Source: Chitinophaga pinensis
GTDB taxonomy: Bacteria; Bacteroidota; Bacteroidia; SXHM01
Assembly: GCA_945889235.1 (NCBI GenBank)
Contig: CAMDBK010000057.1
Location: 1-12,834, forward strand
DNA: 12,834 bases
Direction: 5' to 3'
This document shows positions 1 through 5,813 of the stretch, in pieces. Position numbers and translations under genes: made by a program. Each line of letters begins with the position of its first letter. The stretch's first letter is position 1. The notes beneath the pieces are model-generated. The model worked only from the letters and a program-made list of their open reading frames with translations. It had not been told where the DNA came from and did no database searches.

Positions 1-874
1 GCAGCAATTCTTTGGCAGGCATTGATTCAGGAACATTGGCAATAGGGAAAATCATGGCGCGGATACTTTCCGGTTTTTTAAATAATTCAAATGAATGTGC
101 ATAACCAATGATATTGTCAACATTGCTGCTGTAAACCAGAATTTTTGAAAGTCCGGTTTCAACAAATTTATTTTTTAATGTTTCAACCGTTTCATCCACA
201 TCCATTGCTACAATAGAGGTGCGGGGAATCATGCACTCGCGTACTTTTATGTCAGAAAAAGAAAGAGCATTCTGAAAAATTTTTATTTCGGTGTCAATAT
301 CTTCCGGCTCTTTTCCGGTGGTGGAAGTTGCTTCGTTCAGGTAATTATGTAAGTCAAGCCGGCCAAACGATTGCGGCTCATGTTTAAGATGCACCCTGAA
401 AATATTTTTTATTACCCATTCCGAAATTGCAGTAGTAATAAACACAACAGGATACAAAGTCTTGTAAATAATATAAACAGGAACAGCAAAAATATTGAGC
501 ATCGTATTCGCGTGATTTCTGAAAAGTGCTTTAGGCAAAAACTCTCCGGTAACAAGAATAAGAATGGTTGAAACCAGCGTTTGCAACAGAACAACGGTAA
601 CTTCACTGCTGATGTATTCCCGCATGGGCGGCTCTAACAGTTTGGCCATAATAGTTCCGTAAAGCACCAGCACAAGACTGTTGCCCACCAGCATGGCACT
701 TATAAACTTTGAAGGAAACTTAGTAAACCCCGAAAGAATTTTTCCGGGCAGGTAACCATGTTTGTTATCAATTTCAATCTTGAATTTGTTGGCAGAAATA
801 AATGCCAGCTCCATTCCCGAAAAAAATGCGGCAAGCATAATGGTAACAACAATAAGTACAATATAAATAGTCAT
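1..874 (-). CDS. CNNM/CBS-domain membrane protein (hemolysin/CorC-type), 3' end missing
   Basis: The frame reads from an ATG at 874-872 to the window edge, giving 291 complete codons; the C-terminus is outside. Residues 1-160 look like a CNNM (DUF21) transmembrane domain: an N-terminal helix runs into FFSGMELAFISANK (residues 17-30), then come further hydrophobic segments and the family signature GEFLPKALFRN (110-120). From about residue 205 a CBS-pair region begins (VRECMIPRTSIVAMDV, 211-226). In this family the membrane part is linked to divalent cation (Mg2+/Co2+) transport and the CBS pair to nucleotide sensing; the old name 'hemolysin' is historical. GldE of gliding Bacteroidota belongs to the same superfamily, but nothing here shows it is GldE. 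It is the last gene of the coaX-lptC operon seen here. A 203-bp inverted-repeat element ends 9 bases upstream of the start, so its translation signals lie partly in that element. Confidence 0.92.
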   Translation of the reverse strand, partial: MTIYIVLIVVTIMLAAFFSGMELAFISANKFKIEIDNKHGYLPGKILSGFTKFPSKFISAMLVGNSLVLVLYGTIMAKLLEPPMREYISSEVTVVLLQTLVSTILILVTGEFLPKALFRNHANTMLNIFAVPVYIIYKTLYPVVFITTAISEWVIKNIFRVHLKHEPQSFGRLDLHNYLNEATSTTGKEPEDIDTEIKIFQNALSFSDIKVRECMIPRTSIVAMDVDETVETLKNKFVETGLSKILVYSSNVDNIIGYAHSFELFKKPESIRAMIFPIANVPESMPAKELL

Positions 875-882
875 TCGCTGAT

Positions 883-1085
883 AGAGCCTTTTTAAATTTT
901 ATGTTTTAGAGTTTTTATGAGAATATTTTTTGATAGACGAGGCACGGCAATAGTCCAGTGGACTATTGAGCGAGTATGTGTGAAAGCTGCAGCTGATAGC
1001 AGAGCTCCTCTCAGCAAAAATGACAACGAAGTATAGCGAAAAACAGCCCATAACAAAAATAATAGATAAAATTTAAACAGGCTCT
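883..1085. mobile_element. MITE-like element with 20-bp terminal inverted repeats
   Basis: The left end (883-902) reads agagcctttttaaattttat. The reverse complement of the right end (1066-1085) is identical except for position 8 (g instead of t), a 19/20 match. Inside the ends, 16 of the next 27 positions also pair, which could partly be chance in AT-rich DNA. The centre (about 940-1020) is less AT-rich and holds a 21-bp palindrome (948-968). The stretch fits exactly between the stop codon of the 64-residue membrane protein (1087-1085) and the start of the CNNM gene (874). No transposase frame fits in 203 bp, so if mobile it would be non-autonomous. No target-site duplication is clear: the left flank ends in 'ta' and the right flank begins 'tt'. 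An alternative is a conserved RNA hairpin within the operon. Confidence 0.5.
948..968. repeat. 21-bp perfect palindrome
   Basis: The arms caatagtcca (948-957) and tggactattg (959-968) are exact reverse complements around a single central g at 958. It lies in the middle of the inverted-repeat element. A second exact palindrome, agctgcagct, is at 985-994. Possible roles are a cruciform, a protein-binding site, or the core of a dispersed REP-like repeat; the sequence alone does not decide. Confidence 0.6.
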
Positions 1086-1279
1086 TAATCTTTTCCAATA
1101 TTCTTTTTACGTTGTATTCTGCGGAACATCCACATGGCTCCTGACACCAACGGTAAAAATAGTAATTTAAAATTTCCGTTTGCAAAGCCTTCCGTTGCCA
1201 AGAAATAACCTACTACTAATACAGTAAGAATTGATATTACCAGCCAAACAGTTTCAGATATTTGTAAATAGTTCTTCAT
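1085..1279 (-). CDS. small two-helix membrane protein, uncharacterised (64 aa)
   Basis: ATG at 1279, TAA at 1087-1085. I see two hydrophobic segments, about residues 11-28 (VWLVISILTVLVVGYFLA) and 36-51, followed by a strongly basic tail (RRIQRKKN). That is a hairpin-like inner-membrane topology with both ends predicted in the cytoplasm by the positive-inside rule. It lies between lptC and the CNNM gene on the same strand. I recall small hydrophobic proteins of this size, ending in an aromatic-RR-Q-R-K motif, at this operon position in other Bacteroidota, which supports it as a real gene. No function is known to me. The stop codon abuts the inverted-repeat element, whose first base overlaps it. 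Confidence 0.7.
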   Translation of the reverse strand: MKNYLQISETVWLVISILTVLVVGYFLATEGFANGNFKLLFLPLVSGAMWMFRRIQRKKNIGKD

Positions 1280-1322
1280 AGTTCAGTTAACAGATTTATT
1301 ACAGATTTATAAAAGTTAGAGT

Positions 1323-1378
1323 ATTGCCTATTGCCTATTGCCAATTGTTTATTGCCAATTGCCAATTACCAATTGTTT
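1323..1378. repeat. heptamer tandem repeat, eight copies
   Basis: Eight 7-bp units run end to end: attgcct, attgcct, attgcca, attgttt, attgcca, attgcca, attacca, attgttt. The array starts in the gap before the small membrane gene and ends two bases short of the lptC stop codon (1382-1380). It is degenerate but strictly 7-periodic, as expected from replication slippage. No coding role is visible. It fills most of the 100-bp gap between lptC and the next gene. Confidence 0.85.
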
Positions 1379-1379
1379 A

Positions 1380-1976
1380 TTATTCTTTCAGGTTAATGGT
1401 TCCTTTTATATCCTTTATTTTATACTTGGTAAAACTTTGATTTGACTCCAGTCCGTTGCCATAAATAATTTCGTCAGCAGTAGTAATTTTAACAAATTCT
1501 TTGGTATGAATAGTGGCCTGTTTTTTATCCCAGACCAAATGTTCGGTGTTAAGTTGCTCGCCTTTTTCATTTACTACAACTACATTATTTCGTGCCTCCA
1601 TTATTTCTTCCTTTTCACGGCTTATGGCGTAGTTTGCAGATAGGTGTGAGTTAACATTCATGGTATCATCATAGAAAAGAACCTTTACTCCTTTCGGCAT
1701 TTCCAGGTAAGGTTTTTCTCCTGTATAACGCATCATTACAGGTGCATTCAGCTTTATTTTTATACGCCCTGAATCACTGTAAATAACTTCCATGTCTTTA
1801 CCAGATTCAACCGGATAATTATTTTTTGCAGTAATGATATTTACTTCATCAATATCATTTTCGCATGAAGAAAAAATAAATAAACAGAAGGCAACAGACA
1901 ATAGATAATAGATAAAAGTGGACGATGGAAAAGTAATCCGAAATTTAAAATCCGAAATTCGCAATAATAGTTTCAT
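1380..1976 (-). CDS. lptC: LptC-like LPS-export lipoprotein
   Basis: The product has 198 residues from the ATG at 1976-1974. That ATG overlaps the TGA of the upstream barrel gene by one base (TGATG); a TTG one codon earlier is possible but less likely. The N-terminal hydrophobic stretch (about 18-35) ends in FSSC with Cys38 as a lipobox cysteine, so a lipoprotein is predicted. The rest fits the Bacteroidota LptC/OstA-like fold: KIKLNAPVMMRYTG, a mid region EARNNVVVVNEKGEQLNTEHLVWDKK (written here only as landmarks), and near the C-terminus the characteristic GNGLESNQSFTKYKI. LptC in E. coli links the LptBFG transporter to the periplasmic LptA bridge that carries LPS to the outer membrane. The sequence before the lipobox is made of short DNA repeats (1894-1959) and looks longer than needed. 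Confidence is high for the family and lower for the exact start. Confidence 0.85.
   Translation of the reverse strand: MKLLLRISDFKFRITFPSSTFIYYLLSVAFCLFIFSSCENDIDEVNIITAKNNYPVESGKDMEVIYSDSGRIKIKLNAPVMMRYTGEKPYLEMPKGVKVLFYDDTMNVNSHLSANYAISREKEEIMEARNNVVVVNEKGEQLNTEHLVWDKKQATIHTKEFVKITTADEIIYGNGLESNQSFTKYKIKDIKGTINLKE
1894..1959. repeat. short direct repeats inside the lptC signal-sequence region
   Basis: On the plus strand acagaca, atagata, atagata (1894-1914) form three 7-bp units. The 11-mer aatccgaaatt then occurs twice (1935-1945 and 1949-1959, period 14). All lie within codons 6-28 of lptC. The 7-bp period matches the intergenic heptamer array at 1323-1378, although the unit differs. These repeats encode the segment just before the lipobox. 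Confidence 0.75.
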
Positions 1977-3385
1977 CAATCATACTTGCGCTTCAAAAAC
2001 CATTTATCATTGAATGTAAAACCAATGCGCATGTTTACATATTGTTCCTTTATCAGGTCGTTAGCTGTTGTTCCTCTTTCGCCCACTTCAAACGCAAGGT
2101 TCAGCATACTTGATTTTCGCGCAATCGGAAAGCCAACTCCAAAAGTTATTCCGTAATCTACCAGTTGAGTATTTTTCAGTTGCAGATAAGTCTGTGTGTA
2201 ATAACCGCCCAGTCTCAGAACTGTTTTTCCTCGTCCCAGAATTTTGTCTTTTCCTATTCCAATTTCTCCACCTCCTGAAAATCTTCGGCTGTCAGTAAGT
2301 GCATCGGTTTGCCCGAATGCCCTGTAATTGCTCCAGCTTTGTTGCAAATAATCAAATCCTATTTGCCATGAGCCGGCTTTCTTAAATACAACTCCTCCGC
2401 CAAATGACATAGGTAACGTTACAGTTCCCTGACTTGATTTTTCGTATTTTATGGTATCCTTAACATTATCGTAACCTCCCGTTTGGGTTTCAATTCTCTG
2501 GAAGCGTTCGGCCAGGTTGGTTTGCGAACCTTTAATAGTTGTGTTGGGCGTAAACACAGCGCCTAAAACCAAACTCATTTTCTTTTTAAATGCAATGGAA
2601 TACTGTGCACCCAGATTAAAATAGAAGCCACCAAGATCACTTGAATTAACCTGCTTGAAATCAAAGTATGAAGAATTATGGTATTCAATTCTCCGCTCTC
2701 TGTCAAGCGTTCCGAATAAAAAGCAGGAGTTCACACCCAATGAAAATCCGCTTGCTGCACGTAAGCGTCTTTCAATTTTCTGTATCTGCATTGAATCCTT
2801 TTCTGCCAATAGTGCTTTATATTTTTCTGATCTGCGAAATCGCGCAACAGAATTTTTAAAAGGCTGAACAGAACTTCCTATAAAAAACTGGTTCAGTCCG
2901 CCTTTTCCGCTAAAAACATTTTTTATCGGAATTGAAGTTCCTGAAAGCGAATCCGAAACACTGGAACTGTCACTCATTCCGTAGCCAATGCTGCTGTATG
3001 GTTTCAATCCAAAACAACCGCCCCACCATTTTGTAACCGGAAAACCAAACCCGAAATATTGAACGGAAGCATTGGTTGCAACCTCATTGTTTCTTGAATT
3101 TTTTATGCTGGTGTATGAGCCCATTATACTTGCATCAAATGATGTAAACTTAAATGCTGAGTAAGATGCAGGATTATTAAAATTAATAAAATCAGGAATA
3201 GTAGAATCTTCACGCAATGCAAAACTCAGCCCGCCCATACCGGCATTTCTGGCATGAGAAAAAGTTTGCAAATCACCAATTCCGTAGCGTGAATAAGGTG
3301 ATGAAGTTCCGGTCTGTGCCTGTGCCACAGATGAAATTGCAATAAAAACCAAGAAGAGAAATTTATTAAATCTCCTTATCTGCAT
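1976..3385 (-). CDS. outer-membrane beta-barrel protein, coaX/lptC-associated family
   Basis: The product has 469 residues from the ATG at 3385. Residues 1-23 form a signal peptide with an AQA cleavage site, followed by SPYSRYGIGDL (29-39), which I recognise as the start of a Bacteroidota outer-membrane protein family. The body has alternating hydrophobic/polar strands rich in Gly, Tyr and Phe, with many G-F-G, G-V-G and G-L-G turns, as in FadL/PorV-like barrels; the last strand is YVNMRIGFTF before a basic tail. The start overlaps the end of coaX by 20 bases and the end overlaps lptC by 1, so it is embedded in the operon and probably translationally coupled. An AAGGAG at 3378-3373 lies just inside the start and no good downstream start follows it, so I kept the ATG. 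Substrate or partner is unknown. A role in envelope biogenesis is inferred only from lptC beside it. Confidence 0.82.
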   Translation of the reverse strand: MQIRRFNKFLFLVFIAISSVAQAQTGTSSPYSRYGIGDLQTFSHARNAGMGGLSFALREDSTIPDFINFNNPASYSAFKFTSFDASIMGSYTSIKNSRNNEVATNASVQYFGFGFPVTKWWGGCFGLKPYSSIGYGMSDSSSVSDSLSGTSIPIKNVFSGKGGLNQFFIGSSVQPFKNSVARFRRSEKYKALLAEKDSMQIQKIERRLRAASGFSLGVNSCFLFGTLDRERRIEYHNSSYFDFKQVNSSDLGGFYFNLGAQYSIAFKKKMSLVLGAVFTPNTTIKGSQTNLAERFQRIETQTGGYDNVKDTIKYEKSSQGTVTLPMSFGGGVVFKKAGSWQIGFDYLQQSWSNYRAFGQTDALTDSRRFSGGGEIGIGKDKILGRGKTVLRLGGYYTQTYLQLKNTQLVDYGITFGVGFPIARKSSMLNLAFEVGERGTTANDLIKEQYVNMRIGFTFNDKWFLKRKYD

Positions 3386-4100
3386 TATAATTGAGGATTA
3401 CATTTAAGCCGCGAAGGGTTAAAAACGGGTCGGCAAAGATGTGATTTTTTAGTTCGTTATCAAAAAAAGCAAGGTCTCCGCCTGTCAGTATAACCTTCAA
3501 ATCTGAATAACGTGATTGAAAACGATTTATTATTCCCTTCATTTCTTCAACAGCGCCAAGCTGAACACCAAGACGTATTGCCTGCTCGGTGCTGCTTCCG
3601 TACAGCTCACTATCATTGCCTTTTGAAACTAACGGAAGTTGCGCAGTAAATGCATTTAATGCTTTAAAGCGCATATCAATTCCGGGTGAAATATTTCCAC
3701 CCAGGTATTGGTTTTTGGCATTTACGAAGTCATATTTAATACAGGTTCCTGCATCAATTGCCAATACGTTTTGCGATGGAAATAAATTGTTTGCACCCAC
3801 AGAAGCAGCAATCCTGTCGTTGCCCAGTGTTTCAGGGGTGTTGTATAATTTTTCTATTGGAAGAGGTGTAAGGTGATTGAGTTTAAGAAAAAAGAAATTT
3901 GTACTGAGAAAATTTTCCAACTCAGCGGTTTTATTAATAACAGAGGAAAGAATAATTTTTTTCGGTGTAGTATTTTTCTTTAGAAAGTTTTCCAATTCAG
4001 TTATAGTTAACTCAGGCAAAACAAGATGCGACTTCAATTCTCCGGAACTGAACAGCCCAATCTTTGCTGAGGTATTGCCTAAATCAATTACTAAATTCAT
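3366..4100 (-). CDS. coaX: type III pantothenate kinase
   Basis: CoaX phosphorylates pantothenate with ATP, the first step of coenzyme A synthesis, in the cytoplasm. The 244-residue length is normal for the family. Motifs in order are the phosphate-binding DLGNTSAK (6-13), GNDRIAA (93-99, pantothenate pocket), IDAGTCIKYD (115-124, second ATP motif with the Asp expected to bind a monovalent cation), GGNISPGIDMRFKAL (134-148) and LTGGDLAFF (205-213). The ATG at 4100 leaves no room for a longer form. It is the first gene of the minus-strand operon and is preceded by a TAnnTTTG box at 4131-4124. Linking a CoA enzyme with outer-membrane genes recurs in this phylum as I recall, but the reason is unknown. 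Confidence 0.95.
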   Translation of the reverse strand: MNLVIDLGNTSAKIGLFSSGELKSHLVLPELTITELENFLKKNTTPKKIILSSVINKTAELENFLSTNFFFLKLNHLTPLPIEKLYNTPETLGNDRIAASVGANNLFPSQNVLAIDAGTCIKYDFVNAKNQYLGGNISPGIDMRFKALNAFTAQLPLVSKGNDSELYGSSTEQAIRLGVQLGAVEEMKGIINRFQSRYSDLKVILTGGDLAFFDNELKNHIFADPFLTLRGLNVILNYNADKEI

Positions 4101-4123
4101 TAATCCTTTTTTTCTAATTCACG

Positions 4124-4131
4124 CAAAAGTA
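4124..4131 (-). promoter_or_regulatory. probable coaX operon promoter, -7 element
   Basis: On the minus strand TACTTTTG matches the Bacteroidota sigma-ABfr -7 consensus TAnnTTTG and lies 23 bases before the coaX ATG. The nearest upstream TTTG (4147-4144) is only about 12 bases away, which is too close for a normal -33 element, so the call rests mainly on the -7 box. Confidence 0.45.
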
Positions 4132-4162
4132 GAAATATAGAGGCAAATAGAAATTCTTATTT

Positions 4163-4192
4163 TTTGTGAAAGCAAAATCTTTTTTAGCTTTG
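4163..4192 (+). promoter_or_regulatory. tRNA-Phe promoter (TTTG -33 and TAGCTTTG -7)
   Basis: A TTTTG ending at 4166 is followed after 18 bases by TAGCTTTG (4185-4192), an exact fit to the Bacteroidota TTTG/TAnnTTTG promoter. The transcript would start near 4199, about 10 bases before the tRNA. Confidence 0.75.
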
Positions 4193-4209
4193 CGCCCTCT
4201 TTTTGAGAT

Positions 4210-4285
4210 GGTGCCTTAGCTCAGTCGGTAGAGCAAAGGACTGAAAATCCTTGTGTCGCTGGTTCGATTCCAGCAGGCACCACCA
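4210..4285 (+). tRNA. tRNA-Phe (GAA anticodon), CCA encoded
   Basis: A full cloverleaf is visible. The acceptor stem is GGTGCCT (4210-4216) with AGGCACC (4275-4281). The D arm carries TAGCTCAGTCGGTAGAGCA. The anticodon stem AAGGA/TCCTT encloses loop CTGAAAA with anticodon GAA at 4243-4245, which reads Phe codons. The T arm has GGTTCGATTCC. The discriminator A (4282) is followed by a genomic CCA at 4283-4285. The body is 73 bases. Confidence 0.97.
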
Positions 4286-4319
4286 GAAAACCCTGCAACG
4301 GCAGAGTTATATTAAGGGG

Positions 4320-4349
4320 TTTGTGCATTATACTAAATGTATATATTTG
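4320..4349 (+). promoter_or_regulatory. tRNA-Val promoter (TTTG -33 and TATATTTG -7)
   Basis: TTTG at 4320-4323 and TATATTTG at 4342-4349 are 18 bases apart, the same spacing as the tRNA-Phe promoter. The predicted start is about 12 bases before tRNA-Val. The two tRNAs may therefore be separate transcription units, although read-through from tRNA-Phe cannot be excluded. Confidence 0.75.
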
Positions 4350-4368
4350 CAGCCCTTATAAAAAGAAT

Positions 4369-4443
4369 GGGAGCTTAGCTCAGCTGGTTCAGAGCATCTG
4401 CCTTACAAGCAGAGGGTCACAGGTTCGAACCCTGTAGCTCCCA
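4369..4443 (+). tRNA. tRNA-Val (TAC anticodon), CCA not encoded
   Basis: The acceptor stem GGGAGCT (4369-4375) pairs with AGCTCCC (4436-4442), with discriminator A at 4443. The anticodon stem TCTGC/GCAGA encloses loop CTTACAA with anticodon TAC (4404-4406), which reads GTA and related Val codons. The T arm contains GGTTCGAACCC. The next bases are ctt, so CCA must be added by the nucleotidyltransferase, unlike the neighbouring tRNA-Phe. Confidence 0.97.
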
Positions 4444-4453
4444 CTTCAAGGAC

Positions 4454-4489
4454 AAGGGTTTCAGAAATTAAACATCTGAGACCCTTTTT
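4454..4489 (+). terminator. intrinsic terminator after tRNA-Val
   Basis: AAGGGTTTCAG (4454-4464) pairs with CTGAGACCCTT (4476-4486) over 11 bp with a single position that becomes a G-U pair in RNA. The loop is 11 bases, and five T run through 4485-4489. The T run lies only on the plus-strand side, so it serves the tRNA transcript rather than the convergent folC. Confidence 0.8.
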
Positions 4490-4511
4490 CATTTGCACAG
4501 AATTTATGTTA

Positions 4512-5813
4512 CTACACCACTTCAGCTACCACAAAAGTACTGCCTCCTACAAATACAAGGTCTTTTGAATTTGCATTAAGCAGGGCAGATTTGTAAGCAC
4601 TGTCAACGCTGGGGAAAGCATGCCCTTTCAGTCCAACCGACACAGCTTTGTCCATAAGTTCATGTTCATTTAAGCCGCGCGGTATATGTGGGCGACAGAA
4701 ATAATAGGTTGCATTTTTTGGAAGAATTTTAAGAACAGGTTCAATTTTTTTATCGCTTACAACGCCAATAACAAAATGTAATTTTTGGTGGTTGACTAAA
4801 GCAATTTGTTTCAATACTTGTTTTATTCCGTCAATATTATGTCCTGTGTCGCAGTAGGCGAGGGGAGATGATGAAATCTTTTGCCAGCGGCCTTTTATAC
4901 CCGTATTTGTAATTACATTTTTAAAACCGTTTCTAATTGATTTGTCCGAAACGGAAAAATCCTTTTTCTGCAAAGCATAAACAGCAGCTAAAACAGTTAG
5001 AATATTTTTATACTGGTAAATACCGGTTAGCTCCGATTTAATTTTTTTAAAAAATAATTTATCTCCTTTTACAATATCAAGTTCAAGGTATTGCTTTTTT
5101 GTGCCTGTTGTCTTAGGTGATTTGATGCTGAATAATTTATCGGCAAAAACTAAAGCAGCATTTTCTGTTGCTGCTTTTTTTCTGAAAACATTTTTAGTTT
5201 CAACCTGAGTTTCTCCTATAACTATTGGTATTCCTGCTTTAATAATTCCTGCTTTTTGAGCAGCTATTTTTTCCAGTGTATCACCTAAAAAATGTTCGTG
5301 ATCCCAGCCAATATTGGTAATTACAGAGAGCGCGGGTGAAATTACATTGGTAGAATCCAATCTTCCGCCCATTCCTGTTTCAATTATTGCAATGTCAACT
5401 TTTTCATTTTTAAAATAATCAAATGCAAGTCCAACGGTCATTTCAAAAAACGAAGGCTGAATTTTTTCAAATGATTTCCGCTGTTGTTCCACAAATTCAA
5501 CAACCTGTTTTTTGGGAATCATTTTGCCGTTAATCTTTATCCGTTCCCTGAAATCTTTTAAGTGTGGTGAAGTATAAAGCCCTGTTTTGTATCCCTCTTC
5601 CTGAAAAATTGAAGCAAGAAAATGTGAAGTAGAACCTTTGCCGTTAGTTCCTGCAATATGTATGCAACGGCCTGTTAAATATTTTTCGGGATTTCCGAGC
5701 AGGCGGCAAATCTCAATCGTGTTTTTCAGGTCGGCTTTATACGCGGCATGCCCTATGCGTTGGTACATGGGCAACTGGCTGAACAGGTAGTCCAGCGTTT
5801 GTTTGTAAGTCAC
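4512..5813 (-). CDS. folC: folylpolyglutamate synthase / dihydrofolate synthase
   Basis: FolC adds glutamate to dihydropteroate and then to folates, using ATP in the cytoplasm. The product has 433 residues, the normal size. Seen motifs are the P-loop GTNGKGS (55-61), the folate-binding YTSPHLKDFRERI (80-92), ETGMGGRLDSTN (145-156), SVITNIGWDHEHFLG (163-177), AQKAGIIK (185-192) containing the lysine that is carbamylated in the family, KGRW (307-310), DTGHN (322-326, the DGAHN-type motif that starts the C-terminal domain) and GVVSDKK (350-356). The start is a GTG at 5813-5811 sharing one base with the TAG of the upstream gene (TAGTG). An ATG 15 codons later would cut off conserved N-terminal residues (YLFSQLPMYQRIG), so GTG is preferred. 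Translation is probably coupled to the TonB-family gene. Confidence 0.95.
   Translation of the reverse strand: MTYKQTLDYLFSQLPMYQRIGHAAYKADLKNTIEICRLLGNPEKYLTGRCIHIAGTNGKGSTSHFLASIFQEEGYKTGLYTSPHLKDFRERIKINGKMIPKKQVVEFVEQQRKSFEKIQPSFFEMTVGLAFDYFKNEKVDIAIIETGMGGRLDSTNVISPALSVITNIGWDHEHFLGDTLEKIAAQKAGIIKAGIPIVIGETQVETKNVFRKKAATENAALVFADKLFSIKSPKTTGTKKQYLELDIVKGDKLFFKKIKSELTGIYQYKNILTVLAAVYALQKKDFSVSDKSIRNGFKNVITNTGIKGRWQKISSSPLAYCDTGHNIDGIKQVLKQIALVNHQKLHFVIGVVSDKKIEPVLKILPKNATYYFCRPHIPRGLNEHELMDKAVSVGLKGHAFPSVDSAYKSALLNANSKDLVFVGGSTFVVAEVV

Noticed and set aside
181..186. DICPVN in AnmK (residues 182-187 of the protein at 7129-8199) as a damaged active site
   Set aside because: The expected catalytic Asp is present; the neighbouring residues differ from the E. 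coli TGPGN but all other family motifs are intact. Coordinates here are given as protein residues only approximately.
892..1185. Open frame of 97 codons on the minus strand across the inverted-repeat element
   Set aside because: It begins inside the small membrane gene in another frame and runs through the palindromic element; no domain or export signal is visible. It is more likely a by-product of the element, though similar translated remnants could exist elsewhere.
1323..1378. Possible CRISPR array
   Set aside because: Units are 7 bp, contiguous and without spacers, so this is a simple tandem repeat.
1977..1979. TTG immediately before the lptC ATG as the start
   Set aside because: The next codon is an ATG that overlaps the upstream stop codon in a normal TGATG arrangement, so ATG is preferred.
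3373..3378. AAGGAG just inside the barrel-protein start as a ribosome site for a shorter form
   Set aside because: The next in-frame start-like codon is a TTG about 19 bases away, too far, and it would remove the basic n-region of the signal peptide.
4288..4322. Hairpin between the two tRNAs (aaaccc with gggttt, inner ctgc/gcag) as a terminator
   Set aside because: The outer stem is only 6 bp with a long interior and no T run follows; it also overlaps the -33 element of the tRNA-Val promoter.
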